Shown piece by piece: positions 17,046-23,654 of a stretch of 64,000 bases of DNA. The translations under genes were made by a program, and so were the position numbers. The notes below the pieces were generated by a model. That model saw only the letters and a list, made by a program, of their open reading frames with translations, ran no database searches and was not told where the DNA came from. Location: contig JAFKEN010000006.1 of NCBI GenBank assembly GCA_017308515.1, positions 788,479 to 852,478 on the forward strand, in the 5' to 3' direction. The stretch is from Actinomycetales bacterium. Its GTDB lineage: Bacteria; Actinomycetota; Actinomycetes; Actinomycetales; Microbacteriaceae. The stretch's first letter is position 1; each line of letters opens with the position of its first letter.

Positions 17046-18150
17046 AGGAAAATACTGCCCATCCGAGGCTCGCGGCTGATGCGGCAGCAAAGGATGCCTC
17101 GTGGTTGGCTGCAATAATGACGAAGACGGTTAGCGCAGCGCCTATCGCGACTGCGGCCCAGCTGCCAGGTATGGCAGCTGAACGTCTGGAACTGACGTTT
17201 TTTGCCTTCGCTGATCGACTTGCTCGATAGGCTCCTATCAGCAATAGGCCGGCCGCCGCCAAGAATGCCACTACGAGAATCGTCCATGCAAGTCCTAGCC
17301 AACGTACCCCAAGCGCCAGTGCGGTTATCCAGATAGCCGCCGCGAAAGCCAGTCCATATCGTAACCAGGCGTTGATGGCGTTTTCGGAGCCTGATAGCTC
17401 ATCTACCGTCTGTCGTGAATATCTTGGGATCGCTTGCAATTGGAAGAACAGATAAAGCCCGAACATCGACGACGTGATAGCGTGCGCGGCTGGCGGAAAG
17501 TCGATGACGGCGTCGCCGTTGCCCGCCGCCGCGGTCGCGCAGAGGACTACGGTAAGACTGAGAAATAGAAGGGCGAGATTGAACACGCCGATCGCTTCGG
17601 AGGTTCGACCGTACTTGAACTGGGTACGCACAGCGAGATTGTGATTTTCCTTTATCAGCGAGTCTGTAAGTTCGCGCTTTAGTTCGAGAGGCGTTGCCCT
17701 CCATTTTCGGCTCCACTCCTCGACCGAGTACTTGGCAATCTGGCCAAAATAGATCTGCGACGTTCGGATGGAAGGATCACCGGCGTATCTCACCCTTACC
17801 TGCGAGCGGTCTGGTTCTCGACCCGGTATCCGGAGCGGCGTAGCGAGGCTATTGATGAGCAGCATGACGCAGATGATGACCAGCACTAAGTACACGGCTA
17901 GCGTGACTATCCCGAGGGGCGGCAATCCGACGGGGGCATCAAATTCGGTGTACCTCTGCGATAGGTACTTCGAGGACCCGAGATTCGCGGTGGCCAGTGC
18001 GGCTGCGGTTAGGAAGGACACTCCAGTGAAGAGTCGTCCGATCTTGTCGTCCTGATGCTTAGTTGCGTCGAGCACTTCGGCGTAAGACCCGCGAAGCAGT
18101 TCCAACCGTGCATCTATATCGGCTTGGTCACCCGCGTGCGTCTGCGTCAC
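16918..18150 (-). CDS. Eight-helix membrane protein of the island, PycTM/SLATT-like N-terminus
   Basis: 410 residues from GTG 18150. A soluble helix (DARLELLRGSYAEVLDATKHQDDKIGRLF) runs into helix 1 at 40-57; helix 2 is 79-101; a loop of about 80 residues follows, containing NHNLAVRTQFKYGRTSEA before helix 3 (186-208); helices 4-8 lie at 224-242, 264-282, 284-307, 330-348 and 353-371. The pattern of a helix with Asp-Lys before the first membrane span and a Lys-Tyr motif before the next pair resembles PycTM (DUF5706) and SLATT effector proteins of phage-defence systems, but I see no decisive motif. Residues 369-410 are antisense to the preceding gene, so the tail may be run-on sequence. No clear ribosome site precedes the start. 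Confidence 0.6.
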   Translation of the reverse strand: MTQTHAGDQADIDARLELLRGSYAEVLDATKHQDDKIGRLFTGVSFLTAAALATANLGSSKYLSQRYTEFDAPVGLPPLGIVTLAVYLVLVIICVMLLINSLATPLRIPGREPDRSQVRVRYAGDPSIRTSQIYFGQIAKYSVEEWSRKWRATPLELKRELTDSLIKENHNLAVRTQFKYGRTSEAIGVFNLALLFLSLTVVLCATAAAGNGDAVIDFPPAAHAITSSMFGLYLFFQLQAIPRYSRQTVDELSGSENAINAWLRYGLAFAAAIWITALALGVRWLGLAWTILVVAFLAAAGLLLIGAYRASRSAKAKNVSSRRSAAIPGSWAAVAIGAALTVFVIIAANHEASFAAASAASLGWAVFSFISPNWILRQNRLEYAADGRKGLVSPSGPALPPSGSHRQRAK

Positions 18151-18190
18151 ACCGGGAAGGTACCACTCATCTCGTCAAACACGAGCCGCC

Positions 18191-18215
18191 GAAACTCTCA
18201 TAACCCCTGAGTTTC
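18191..18215. repeat. Inverted repeat upstream of the island membrane gene
   Basis: GAAACTC (18191-18197) and GAGTTTC (18209-18215) form a perfect 7-base inverted repeat with an 11-base spacer, 41 bases upstream of the GTG of the membrane gene. It may be an operator or a terminator. The remaining noncoding bases up to 18361 carry no gene. Confidence 0.4.
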
Positions 18216-18340
18216 TATGGGTGCCTGGTATTCGCTGGACGGCATTGGAGGCATCGAGCCAGATGCGTGCGGTCGCCCTTCGAACTCCACACATCCGTTA
18301 GGCATCTAGACGCGAGTCTCGAAATGGTTGGCATCATGAC

Positions 18341-18384
18341 CCGTTTTCACGACGGCAACGCGGTTCGAATCCCGCTGGGGTCAC
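18341..18384 (+). pseudogene. Degenerate tRNA-Glu 3'-half (attP-derived mimic)
   Basis: Before the exact repeat, the sequence still follows tRNA-Glu loosely: CCGTTTTCACGACGGCAACG against CCGCCCTCTCACGGCGGTAACG in the real gene. The 5' half (acceptor and D arm) is absent, so it cannot be a functional tRNA. Such mimicry is expected of the attP arm an element carries to rebuild the tRNA. Confidence 0.6.
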
Positions 18385-18388
18385 CAAC
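18362..18388 (+). repeat. attR-like copy of the 27-bp direct repeat
   Basis: 27 bases identical to 14760-14786. It marks the right end of the island; chromosomal high-GC sequence resumes immediately after it. Confidence 0.9.
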
Positions 18389-18446
18389 CAGAACCTTGCT
18401 CCGGCGGGCCGCGCGTCGGCGCGGCCCCGCCTCGTGTCGCCGCGCC

Positions 18447-19403
18447 TCACGCCCCCGAACGCCGGCTCCGCCGCCCCCGTTCGTCGTCGACCCAGGTCTG
18501 GTACGACTGCAGGGCCCAGAAGACGAGGAACAGGGCGAGCGCGATGAGCTCGCCGATCAGCACGGGCGGCGGCGTGATGCCGCTCGGCAGGGCGATCACG
18601 GCGACCGTGATGACCGCGACGTCGAGCAGCAGCGCGACCGCGATCACCCAGTAGACCGGGCCGAGCCAGGGGGCGCGGCGGGTGAGGGTCGCGTCGCAGA
18701 CGCGCGCCTGCCGGGGCTCGTCGAGACGCGGCGCGATCGCGTTGACGAGCGCGACGAGCGCGATGAGCAGGAAGAAGAGCGCCGCCGCGACGAAGTGCGC
18801 GTGCGCGAGGAACAGCTCGCGCGCACCGAACCAGCCGAGCGTCGTCGCCCCGAGGATCACCCCGGTCGCCGCGAACGAGGGCGCGAGCATGCGCGCGGTC
18901 GCCTTCCGATCGGCGGCGGGGAGGATCGCGGCGACGATCGCGAGCACGATGCCCGGCAGGCTGAGCGCGAGGTACACCTCCACCCCGATCGCGATCGCGG
19001 GCACCTGGTCGGCGGGCACGCACGAGACGCCGGCCGGCTGGGTGGGGCAGTCGTCGGGGAATCCCGGCACGGCGCCGTGCTGGATGGGGGTCGGCACGAA
19101 GGCGACGAGCGGCGCGACGACGGCGGCCGCATCCAGCAGCCCGCGCTGCCACCCAGTACCCGAGAGCGCGAGGATCCCGATCGACGCGGCGATGAGCGCC
19201 CCCACGAAGAGGCTGCGCGCGGGCGTGTAGAAGTAGGCGCTGATCGAGCCGAGCACGAATCCGCCCTGCAGGCTCGCCGCGACGACGGCCGCGAGGATCA
19301 CCACGACCGTCGCGCCGATCCCCAGGCGCAGATAGCGGTGGGTGCGCTGCTGCTCGGCCGCCGCCCGTGCGCGCTCGTGCGCGGTCATCCCCGGCTGCTG
19401 CAC
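18447..19403 (-). CDS. Multi-pass membrane protein, paralogue A (unknown function)
   Basis: 318 residues with about eight hydrophobic helices. The N-terminal part has RTHRYLRLGIGATVVVIL, then GSISAYFYTPARSLFVGALIAASIGILALSGTG, a periplasmic-looking stretch with two Cys (DDCPTQPAGVSCVPAD), and more helices ending WALQSYQTWVDDERG. I do not recognise a named family. The neighbour 19479-20459 is a clear paralogue sharing these blocks in the same order, so the pair arose by tandem duplication. The paired Cys could form a disulfide outside the membrane. ATG 19403 is the first codon; a start at MTAHERARA six codons later is equally possible. Confidence 0.8.
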   Translation of the reverse strand: MQQPGMTAHERARAAAEQQRTHRYLRLGIGATVVVILAAVVAASLQGGFVLGSISAYFYTPARSLFVGALIAASIGILALSGTGWQRGLLDAAAVVAPLVAFVPTPIQHGAVPGFPDDCPTQPAGVSCVPADQVPAIAIGVEVYLALSLPGIVLAIVAAILPAADRKATARMLAPSFAATGVILGATTLGWFGARELFLAHAHFVAAALFFLLIALVALVNAIAPRLDEPRQARVCDATLTRRAPWLGPVYWVIAVALLLDVAVITVAVIALPSGITPPPVLIGELIALALFLVFWALQSYQTWVDDERGRRSRRSGA

Positions 19404-19478
19404 GCCGGCCCCTCTCGTCGTGCCGCGGACGGTCGTGCGCCGCGGTCGGCCCGTGTCGCCTCGGACCCGCGGGTCGGC

Positions 19479-20459
19479 TCAGGCCGCCTTCGCGAAGGCC
19501 TCCGCCGAGTGCCGCCAGCGGCCGCGCCACGGGCGGTCCTCGTCGATCCAGGTCTGGTACGACTGCAGCGACCAGAACACCAGGAACAGCAGCAGCGCCG
19601 CCACCTCGCCGAACAGCACGAGCGGCGGCGAGGCGCGCTCGTCGACCGACAGCAGCTGCACCACCGAGGCGATGTAGAAGATGTCGAGGATGAGCGCGGC
19701 CGCGACGGCCCAGTAGGCGGGCACCAGCCAGCGCCCGCGGCGGGCCAGGCTGGGGTCGGTCATCCGTGCGGCGCGCGCGCCGCCGACGTGCGCCGCGATC
19801 GCGTTGACGAGCGCGACGAGCGCGATGAGGCAGAAGAACAGCGAGGCGGCGGCGAAGTGGGCGTTGGCGAGGAACCAGTCGTGCGCGCCGTAGAAGGTCG
19901 CGGCGGTGAGGCCGAGGATCCCCATCGAGACCGCGAGCGACGGCAGCACCGTGCGCGCGCGCGAGACCATGCCGCCGCTCGGCGCCACCGCGACCGCGAT
20001 CGCGAGGCCGAGCCCGAGCACGCCGACCGCGAGGTAGATGTTGACGCCGAGGTCGATCGTGCCGACGAACTCGGCGGGCACGCAGACCCCGCCGTCGTCG
20101 GGGCACGAGTCGGCGAAGCCGGGCACCGAGCCGTGCGCGATCGGGGTGGGCACGAGCGCGACGAGAGGGGCGAGCACGCCCGCGGCATCCAGCAGGATGC
20201 GCTGCAGTCCGTGCCCGGAGAGCGCGAGGATGCCCAGCGCGGCCGCCAGCAGCGCCCCGACGAAGAAGCCGCGCGCCGGCGTGTAGAAGTAGGCGCTGAT
20301 CGAGGAGAGCAGCAGGCCGTCCTGCAGGCTCGTGACGACGACGGTGGCGAGGATGATCACCACCGTGCCGCCGATGGCCAGCCGCAGGTGGCGGTGGGTG
20401 CGCTGTTGCTGCGTGGTGACGCGCGTGAGCGCGTCGAACGTAAGGGTGGTCTGACTCAC
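19479..20459 (-). CDS. Multi-pass membrane protein, paralogue B (unknown function)
   Basis: 326 residues from GTG 20459, which has a good AGGAG ribosome site 11 bases upstream. It repeats the layout of paralogue A: QQQRTHRHLRLAIGG, SISAYFYTPARGFFVGALLAAALGILALSGHG, LVPTPIAHGSVPGF, a two-Cys loop (SCPDDGGVCVPAEF), then WSLQSYQTWIDEDRPW near the end. Both copies keep the Cys pair and the YFYTPAR and SYQTW motifs, which are probably functional. It lies 75 bases upstream of A on the same strand, so they may be co-transcribed. A much longer frame through 21140 only runs over the divergent SRAP gene. Confidence 0.82.
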   Translation of the reverse strand: MSQTTLTFDALTRVTTQQQRTHRHLRLAIGGTVVIILATVVVTSLQDGLLLSSISAYFYTPARGFFVGALLAAALGILALSGHGLQRILLDAAGVLAPLVALVPTPIAHGSVPGFADSCPDDGGVCVPAEFVGTIDLGVNIYLAVGVLGLGLAIAVAVAPSGGMVSRARTVLPSLAVSMGILGLTAATFYGAHDWFLANAHFAAASLFFCLIALVALVNAIAAHVGGARAARMTDPSLARRGRWLVPAYWAVAAALILDIFYIASVVQLLSVDERASPPLVLFGEVAALLLFLVFWSLQSYQTWIDEDRPWRGRWRHSAEAFAKAA

Positions 20460-20606
20460 GAAAGACACTCCTGATCCCAGCTCGACCCCCCACCCGAACG
20501 GGGGGTACGTGCTCAGTCTGGTATAACCACGCTGCGAGTTGCCGCCCAAACCCACGAATCCGGTCGAGAAGGCCTCCGCGTCGGTGCCGCGCGGCAGACT
20601 GGCGGC

Positions 20607-21281
20607 ATGTGCGCGAGCTACGGGTTGCAGGTGCTGCCCGACGACCTGCGCGACGCCTTCGACACCCTCGACGAGAAGGAGTCGACCGCGGCGCTCACCG
20701 AGTGGATGGCGACTTTCTCCGCCGACCCGGTCAAGCCGACGGGGGCGAAGATGCGCAATCTCAACCCGATCGTGCGCGAGCGCGAACGGGAGGGGGAGCG
20801 CCGCCGCACCCTCGACCTTGCCTGGTGGAAGCTCTGGGTCGGCGGCAAGCCGGCCGAGTTCCCCGCTATCAACGCGCGCGTCGAGAAGCTGCTCGGCGGG
20901 GCGTGGGGCGGCCCCGCCCGCAGCCGACGCGCGCTCGTGCCGGTGACGGAGTACTTCGAGAAGGGGCACGCGTTCCGCCTGCCGGAGGGCGACCCCGCGG
21001 TGTCCGGCCCGCACGGCCTCGCGGCGCTCGCCGGCATCTGGAACGTCAACCGCACGACGGATCCCGACGGCACCGAGCGCTGGATGGTCTCGTACGCGAT
21101 CGTCACCCGCCCCGCGCACGCCCACGTCGCGGGCATCCACGACCGCATGCCGCTCATCGTGGCCCCCGAGCTCTACGACGAGTGGCTCGACCCCACCCGC
21201 ACCGCCGACCCGGGGCTGCTCGACGAGGTGGTCGCGGCGAGCGACGGGCCGGCCTCGCGCCTCGAGATTCTGGCGCGGTGA
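20607..21281 (+). CDS. SRAP (YedK/HMCES)-family abasic-site crosslinking protein
   Basis: 224 residues starting Met-Cys, as required: Cys2 becomes the N-terminal nucleophile after Met removal and crosslinks abasic sites in single-stranded DNA. Other active-site landmarks are N89 in AINAR, E118 in VTEYFEK and H178 in GIHDRMP. The product shields abasic lesions during replication. The start is fixed by Cys2; CAGACT lies 6 bases before ATG, consistent with leaderless transcription. Its TGA overlaps the GTG of the prepilin peptidase gene. Confidence 0.92.
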   Translation: MCASYGLQVLPDDLRDAFDTLDEKESTAALTEWMATFSADPVKPTGAKMRNLNPIVREREREGERRRTLDLAWWKLWVGGKPAEFPAINARVEKLLGGAWGGPARSRRALVPVTEYFEKGHAFRLPEGDPAVSGPHGLAALAGIWNVNRTTDPDGTERWMVSYAIVTRPAHAHVAGIHDRMPLIVAPELYDEWLDPTRTADPGLLDEVVAASDGPASRLEILAR

Positions 21282-21916
21282 CGGAGCCGGCGCCGGCGGA
21301 GCGCGCGGGCGATCCGCCGGTGCGCTCGTCGCGCGCCGGGTTCCCGTGGATCACGTGGAGCCCCGCCCGCCTCGTCGCGGCCGCGCTCTCCTCGCTCGCT
21401 GCCGCCGCAGTGGCCGTGGTCGCCGTGGGCGCGTCGCCCGCACTGCCGGGATTGCTCGTGCTCGCGCTCGCGACCGGGCCCCTGTCGATCGTCGACATCG
21501 TGGCGCACCGGCTGCCGAATCCGCTCGTGCTGATCGGGCTGGCGGGGGCGCTCGCCGCGGTCGCGGTGGCGGCGATCGTGCTCGGCGACCCGCAGCCGCT
21601 GCTCGGCGGACTTCTCGGCGGGGCCGCGATGGGCGGCGTCTACCTGGCGCTCGCGCTCCTCACCCGCGGCGGCATCGGCGCGGGCGACGTCAAGCTCGCG
21701 GCGCCGCTCGGCGTCATGCTCGGCGGGTCCGGCGGCTCGGTCTGGGTGCTCGGTCTCGCCGCGGGGTTCGTGGTCGGCGCGCTCGCGGCGCTCGCCGCGG
21801 TGATCGCCCGCCGGGCGAGCCTGCGCAGCCGGGTGGCGTTCGGGCCGGCGATGCTGGCGGGCGCGTGGTTCGCGGTGCTCGCGGGGCGCGCGCTCGGCGC
21901 GCTCCCCGCTTTCTGA
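21278..21916 (+). CDS. A24-family prepilin peptidase
   Basis: 212 residues, six or seven transmembrane helices, with the two catalytic Asp of type IV prepilin peptidases: [15 protein letters not shown] (D in DxxxxxLP) and [16 protein letters not shown] (GxGD). The N-terminal methylase domain of full PilD is absent, as usual for the short actinobacterial Tad/Flp-type enzymes. It would cleave leader peptides of pilin-like proteins at the inner membrane; no pilus genes are nearby. GTG 21278 is chosen for the GTGA overlap with the SRAP stop. Confidence 0.88.
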   Translation: MTEPAPAERAGDPPVRSSRAGFPWITWSPARLVAAALSSLAAAAVAVVAVGASPALPGLLVLALATGPLSIVDIVAHRLPNPLVLIGLAGALAAVAVAAIVLGDPQPLLGGLLGGAAMGGVYLALALLTRGGIGAGDVKLAAPLGVMLGGSGGSVWVLGLAAGFVVGALAALAAVIARRASLRSRVAFGPAMLAGAWFAVLAGRALGALPAF

Positions 21917-21940
21917 GCGCCGCGACGGGCGCCCTCCCGA

Positions 21941-21946
21941 TACACT
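21941..21946 (+). promoter_or_regulatory. -10 box for riboswitch-terC transcript
   Basis: TACACT fits the TAnnnT pattern of other promoters in this window. It places the transcription start near 21953, directly before the conserved GAAGGGGAGTA element. Confidence 0.55.
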
Positions 21947-21954
21947 GACCGCAG

Positions 21955-22063
21955 CGAAGGGGAGTATCCCACCCAGTCGCGGTCGTCATCACGGAGCCCG
22001 TCGTCGGGTTCCCGGCCGCGGCCGCGGAGCCGGTCGCCCGGCCCGCGCGGGAGAGACGTTCGA
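21955..22063 (+). ncRNA. yybP-ykoY (manganese) riboswitch candidate
   Basis: The untranslated leader begins CGAAGGGGAGTATCCC and continues with GTCATCACGG, matching the conserved loops of the yybP-ykoY class; GAGAGACGTTCG closes a P1 stem with the initial CGAA. Between them lie GC-rich helices. The class binds Mn(II) and often controls TerC and other manganese exporters, which fits the gene 27 bases downstream. Exact ends are approximate. Confidence 0.72.
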
Positions 22064-22089
22064 CGGTTCACCGACCTCGAAAGGCTCCG

Positions 22090-23136
22090 ATGCCGCTTCA
22101 CCCGCTCGCCGATCCCGGGACTCCGGCCGCGATCGCGACCGCCCTGCCCCTCTGGTTCGAGATCGGCGCGTTCATCGTGCTGCTGCTGATCCTCGCGTTC
22201 GACGTGATCCTCGCCTACCGGCGCCCGCACATCCCCTCGACGCGGGAGTCGGCGCTGTGGATCAGCTTCTACGTCGCGCTCGCGCTCGTCTTCGCGGGGC
22301 TCATGTACGCCCTCGGCGACGCGCAGCACGGCCACGAGTTCCTCACCGGGTGGCTGCTCGAGTACAGCCTCTCGATCGACAACCTCTTCGTGTTCCTGCT
22401 GATCATGAAGCAGTTCTCGGTGCCCCGGAAATACCAGCAGGAGATCCTGATGGTGGGCATCATCATCGCGCTCGTGCTGCGCGGGGTGTTCATCCTCATC
22501 GGCGCGCAGCTCATCGCGAGCTTCAGCTGGATCTTCTACCTCTTCGGCGCGTTCCTCATCGTCACCGCGATCCACCAGGCCGTGACGGGCCACAAGGACG
22601 AGGAGGCCACGGAGAGCCGGCTCATCGCCTTCCTGCGCAAGCGGATCGCGATCACCGACACCTTCGACGGCGGCAAGCTGCGCACCACCGTCGGCGGCTC
22701 GCGGGTCTTCACCCCGGTGCTGATCGTGTTCATCGCCCTCGGCACGACCGATCTGGTCTTCGCGCTGGACTCGATCCCCGCGATCTTCGGCGTCACGCAG
22801 AGCCCGTTCATCGTCTTCACCGCGAACGTCTTCGCGCTCATGGGGCTGCGGCAGCTGTACTTCCTGCTGGGCGACCTCGTCGAGAAGCTGCGGTTCCTCG
22901 GTTACGGGATCGCCTTCATCCTGCTGTTCATCGGCGTCAAGCTGGTCTTCCACGCCCTGCACGACAACGAGGTGCCCTTCATCAACGGCGGCCAGCCGGT
23001 GACCTGGGCGCCCGACATCGACAACCTCGTGTCGCTCGCCGTGATCATCGGGTCGATGGTCGTCGCGGTGGGGGCGAGCCTCGTCGCGATCGCGGTGGAG
23101 CGGCGCCGGGCTCGGTCAGAGGTCGCGGGTTCCTGA
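22090..23136 (+). CDS. TerC-family membrane protein, probable manganese exporter
   Basis: 348 residues with about nine helices. TerC hallmarks are the acidic [15 protein letters not shown] near residue 93, [20 protein letters not shown] near 220, and [13 protein letters not shown] in the C-terminal half; these intramembrane acidic residues bind metal. The family covers tellurite-resistance TerC and the Alx/MeeF manganese exporters. The preceding manganese riboswitch candidate supports metal export. ATG 22090 follows a weak GAAAGG ribosome site. The 3' end is followed by a convergent 2TM gene after 29 bases. Confidence 0.93.
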   Translation: MPLHPLADPGTPAAIATALPLWFEIGAFIVLLLILAFDVILAYRRPHIPSTRESALWISFYVALALVFAGLMYALGDAQHGHEFLTGWLLEYSLSIDNLFVFLLIMKQFSVPRKYQQEILMVGIIIALVLRGVFILIGAQLIASFSWIFYLFGAFLIVTAIHQAVTGHKDEEATESRLIAFLRKRIAITDTFDGGKLRTTVGGSRVFTPVLIVFIALGTTDLVFALDSIPAIFGVTQSPFIVFTANVFALMGLRQLYFLLGDLVEKLRFLGYGIAFILLFIGVKLVFHALHDNEVPFINGGQPVTWAPDIDNLVSLAVIIGSMVVAVGASLVAIAVERRRARSEVAGS

Positions 23137-23165
23137 CGCGGCGGTCTCGGGGGCGACCCGAGCGG

Positions 23166-23456
23166 TCAGGCGCCGCGGCGCGAGCGGCGCTCGATCTCGG
23201 CGTCGACGTCGCTCTCGGTGACGCCCTGACCCCACCGGGTGAAGGCCGACAGCGCCGAGAAGACGAGCGCGATCCCCATGCCGAGGTAGGCCCACGCGGG
23301 CCAGAAGTAGGTGCCCGGCCCGGTGGTGAAGTACCAGATGCCGGCGAGGATGATCCAGACGATGACGAACACGATCGCCATCGTCCAGAAGTCCCGTCGC
23401 GCCTTCAGCTGCTTGCGGACCTGATCGCGCATCTCGTCGGTGCGGGCGTCGCTCAT
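23166..23456 (-). CDS. 2TM domain-containing small membrane protein (second copy)
   Basis: 96 residues with two membrane helices, about 28-46 ([18 protein letters not shown]) and 54-71 ([20 protein letters not shown]), preceded by a charged segment [15 protein letters not shown]. It shares the YFWP-W-xLGMG motif with the protein at 13218-13532 and ends in [16 protein letters not shown]. Role unknown. ATG 23456 is used; a GTG three codons upstream is possible. It is divergent from the leucine leader peptide, with 46 bases between. Confidence 0.8.
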   Translation of the reverse strand: MSDARTDEMRDQVRKQLKARRDFWTMAIVFVIVWIILAGIWYFTTGPGTYFWPAWAYLGMGIALVFSALSAFTRWGQGVTESDVDAEIERRSRRGA

Positions 23457-23490
23457 GCGCACCACCGTAGGGGTCGCGCCGCCCCGGTGC

Positions 23491-23496
23491 TACCCT
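23491..23496 (+). promoter_or_regulatory. -10 box of the leu leader transcript
   Basis: TACCCT lies exactly 6 bases upstream of the leader peptide ATG at 23503, so transcription should start at or beside the A of ATG and the leader would be translated from a leaderless mRNA. Confidence 0.55.
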
Positions 23497-23502
23497 CGAT
23501 CC

Positions 23503-23553
23503 ATGCTCCCGTCGCGCCTTCTCCTTCTTGGTCGCCGCGGCGAGGCCTCGTAA
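23503..23553 (+). CDS. leuL: Leucine-rich leader peptide for leuCD attenuation
   Basis: A 16-codon frame, [16 protein letters not shown], with five leucines, four of them consecutive. The codons are CTC, CTT, CTC, CTT, CTT; CTT is rare in this GC-rich genome, which would sharpen stalling when leucine-tRNA is scarce. It ends about 100 bases before leuC and overlaps a strong hairpin arm. Leader-peptide attenuation of leu genes is known in actinobacteria. The peptide itself is probably without function once made. Confidence 0.75.
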   Translation: MLPSRLLLLGRRGEAS

Positions 23554-23594
23554 CCCGGCCTCTCCTCGCCGCGGAGTCCGTCGCGCGCCGCGAC
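23535..23594 (+). promoter_or_regulatory. Attenuator hairpins after the leucine leader
   Basis: CCGCGGCGAGG (23535-23545) pairs with CCTCGCCGCGG (23564-23574), an 11-bp stem whose left arm lies in the leader peptide codons; GTCGCG (23580-23585) pairs with CGCGAC (23589-23594). Ribosome stalling at the Leu codons would affect the first stem. No T tract follows, so termination could be Rho-dependent or control could be translational. Confidence 0.6.
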
Positions 23595-23654
23595 CGCCCC
23601 TCGGGCCGGATCCCCGTGACATCCGCGCTCCGACGCGCGGGAGAAGGAACCGCA

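Larger units (their letters stand above)
14787..18361. mobile_element. tRNA-Glu-integrated genomic island (about 3.6 kb, integrase not seen)
   Basis: The segment between the two 27-bp repeats is clearly AT-richer than all its surroundings, uses codons with A/T third positions and contains only three genes: a nucleoside-deoxyribosyltransferase-like gene, a PEP-synthase/ATP-grasp-like gene, and a convergent multi-helix membrane gene. No integrase, excisionase or transposase frame is visible, so it either moved with a helper recombinase or lost it. Boundaries come directly from the repeat; the foreign origin is inferred from composition and insertion site. Confidence 0.85.

Noticed and set aside
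18341-18384. A second tRNA-Glu gene
   Set aside because: Only the 3' half is present; acceptor 5' strand and D arm are missing and the anticodon stem is mismatched.
18334-20493. 719-codon minus-strand frame over both membrane paralogues
   Set aside because: It is another frame of the same strand as the paralogues, Arg/Ala-rich and without hydrophobic segments; the paralogues explain the region.
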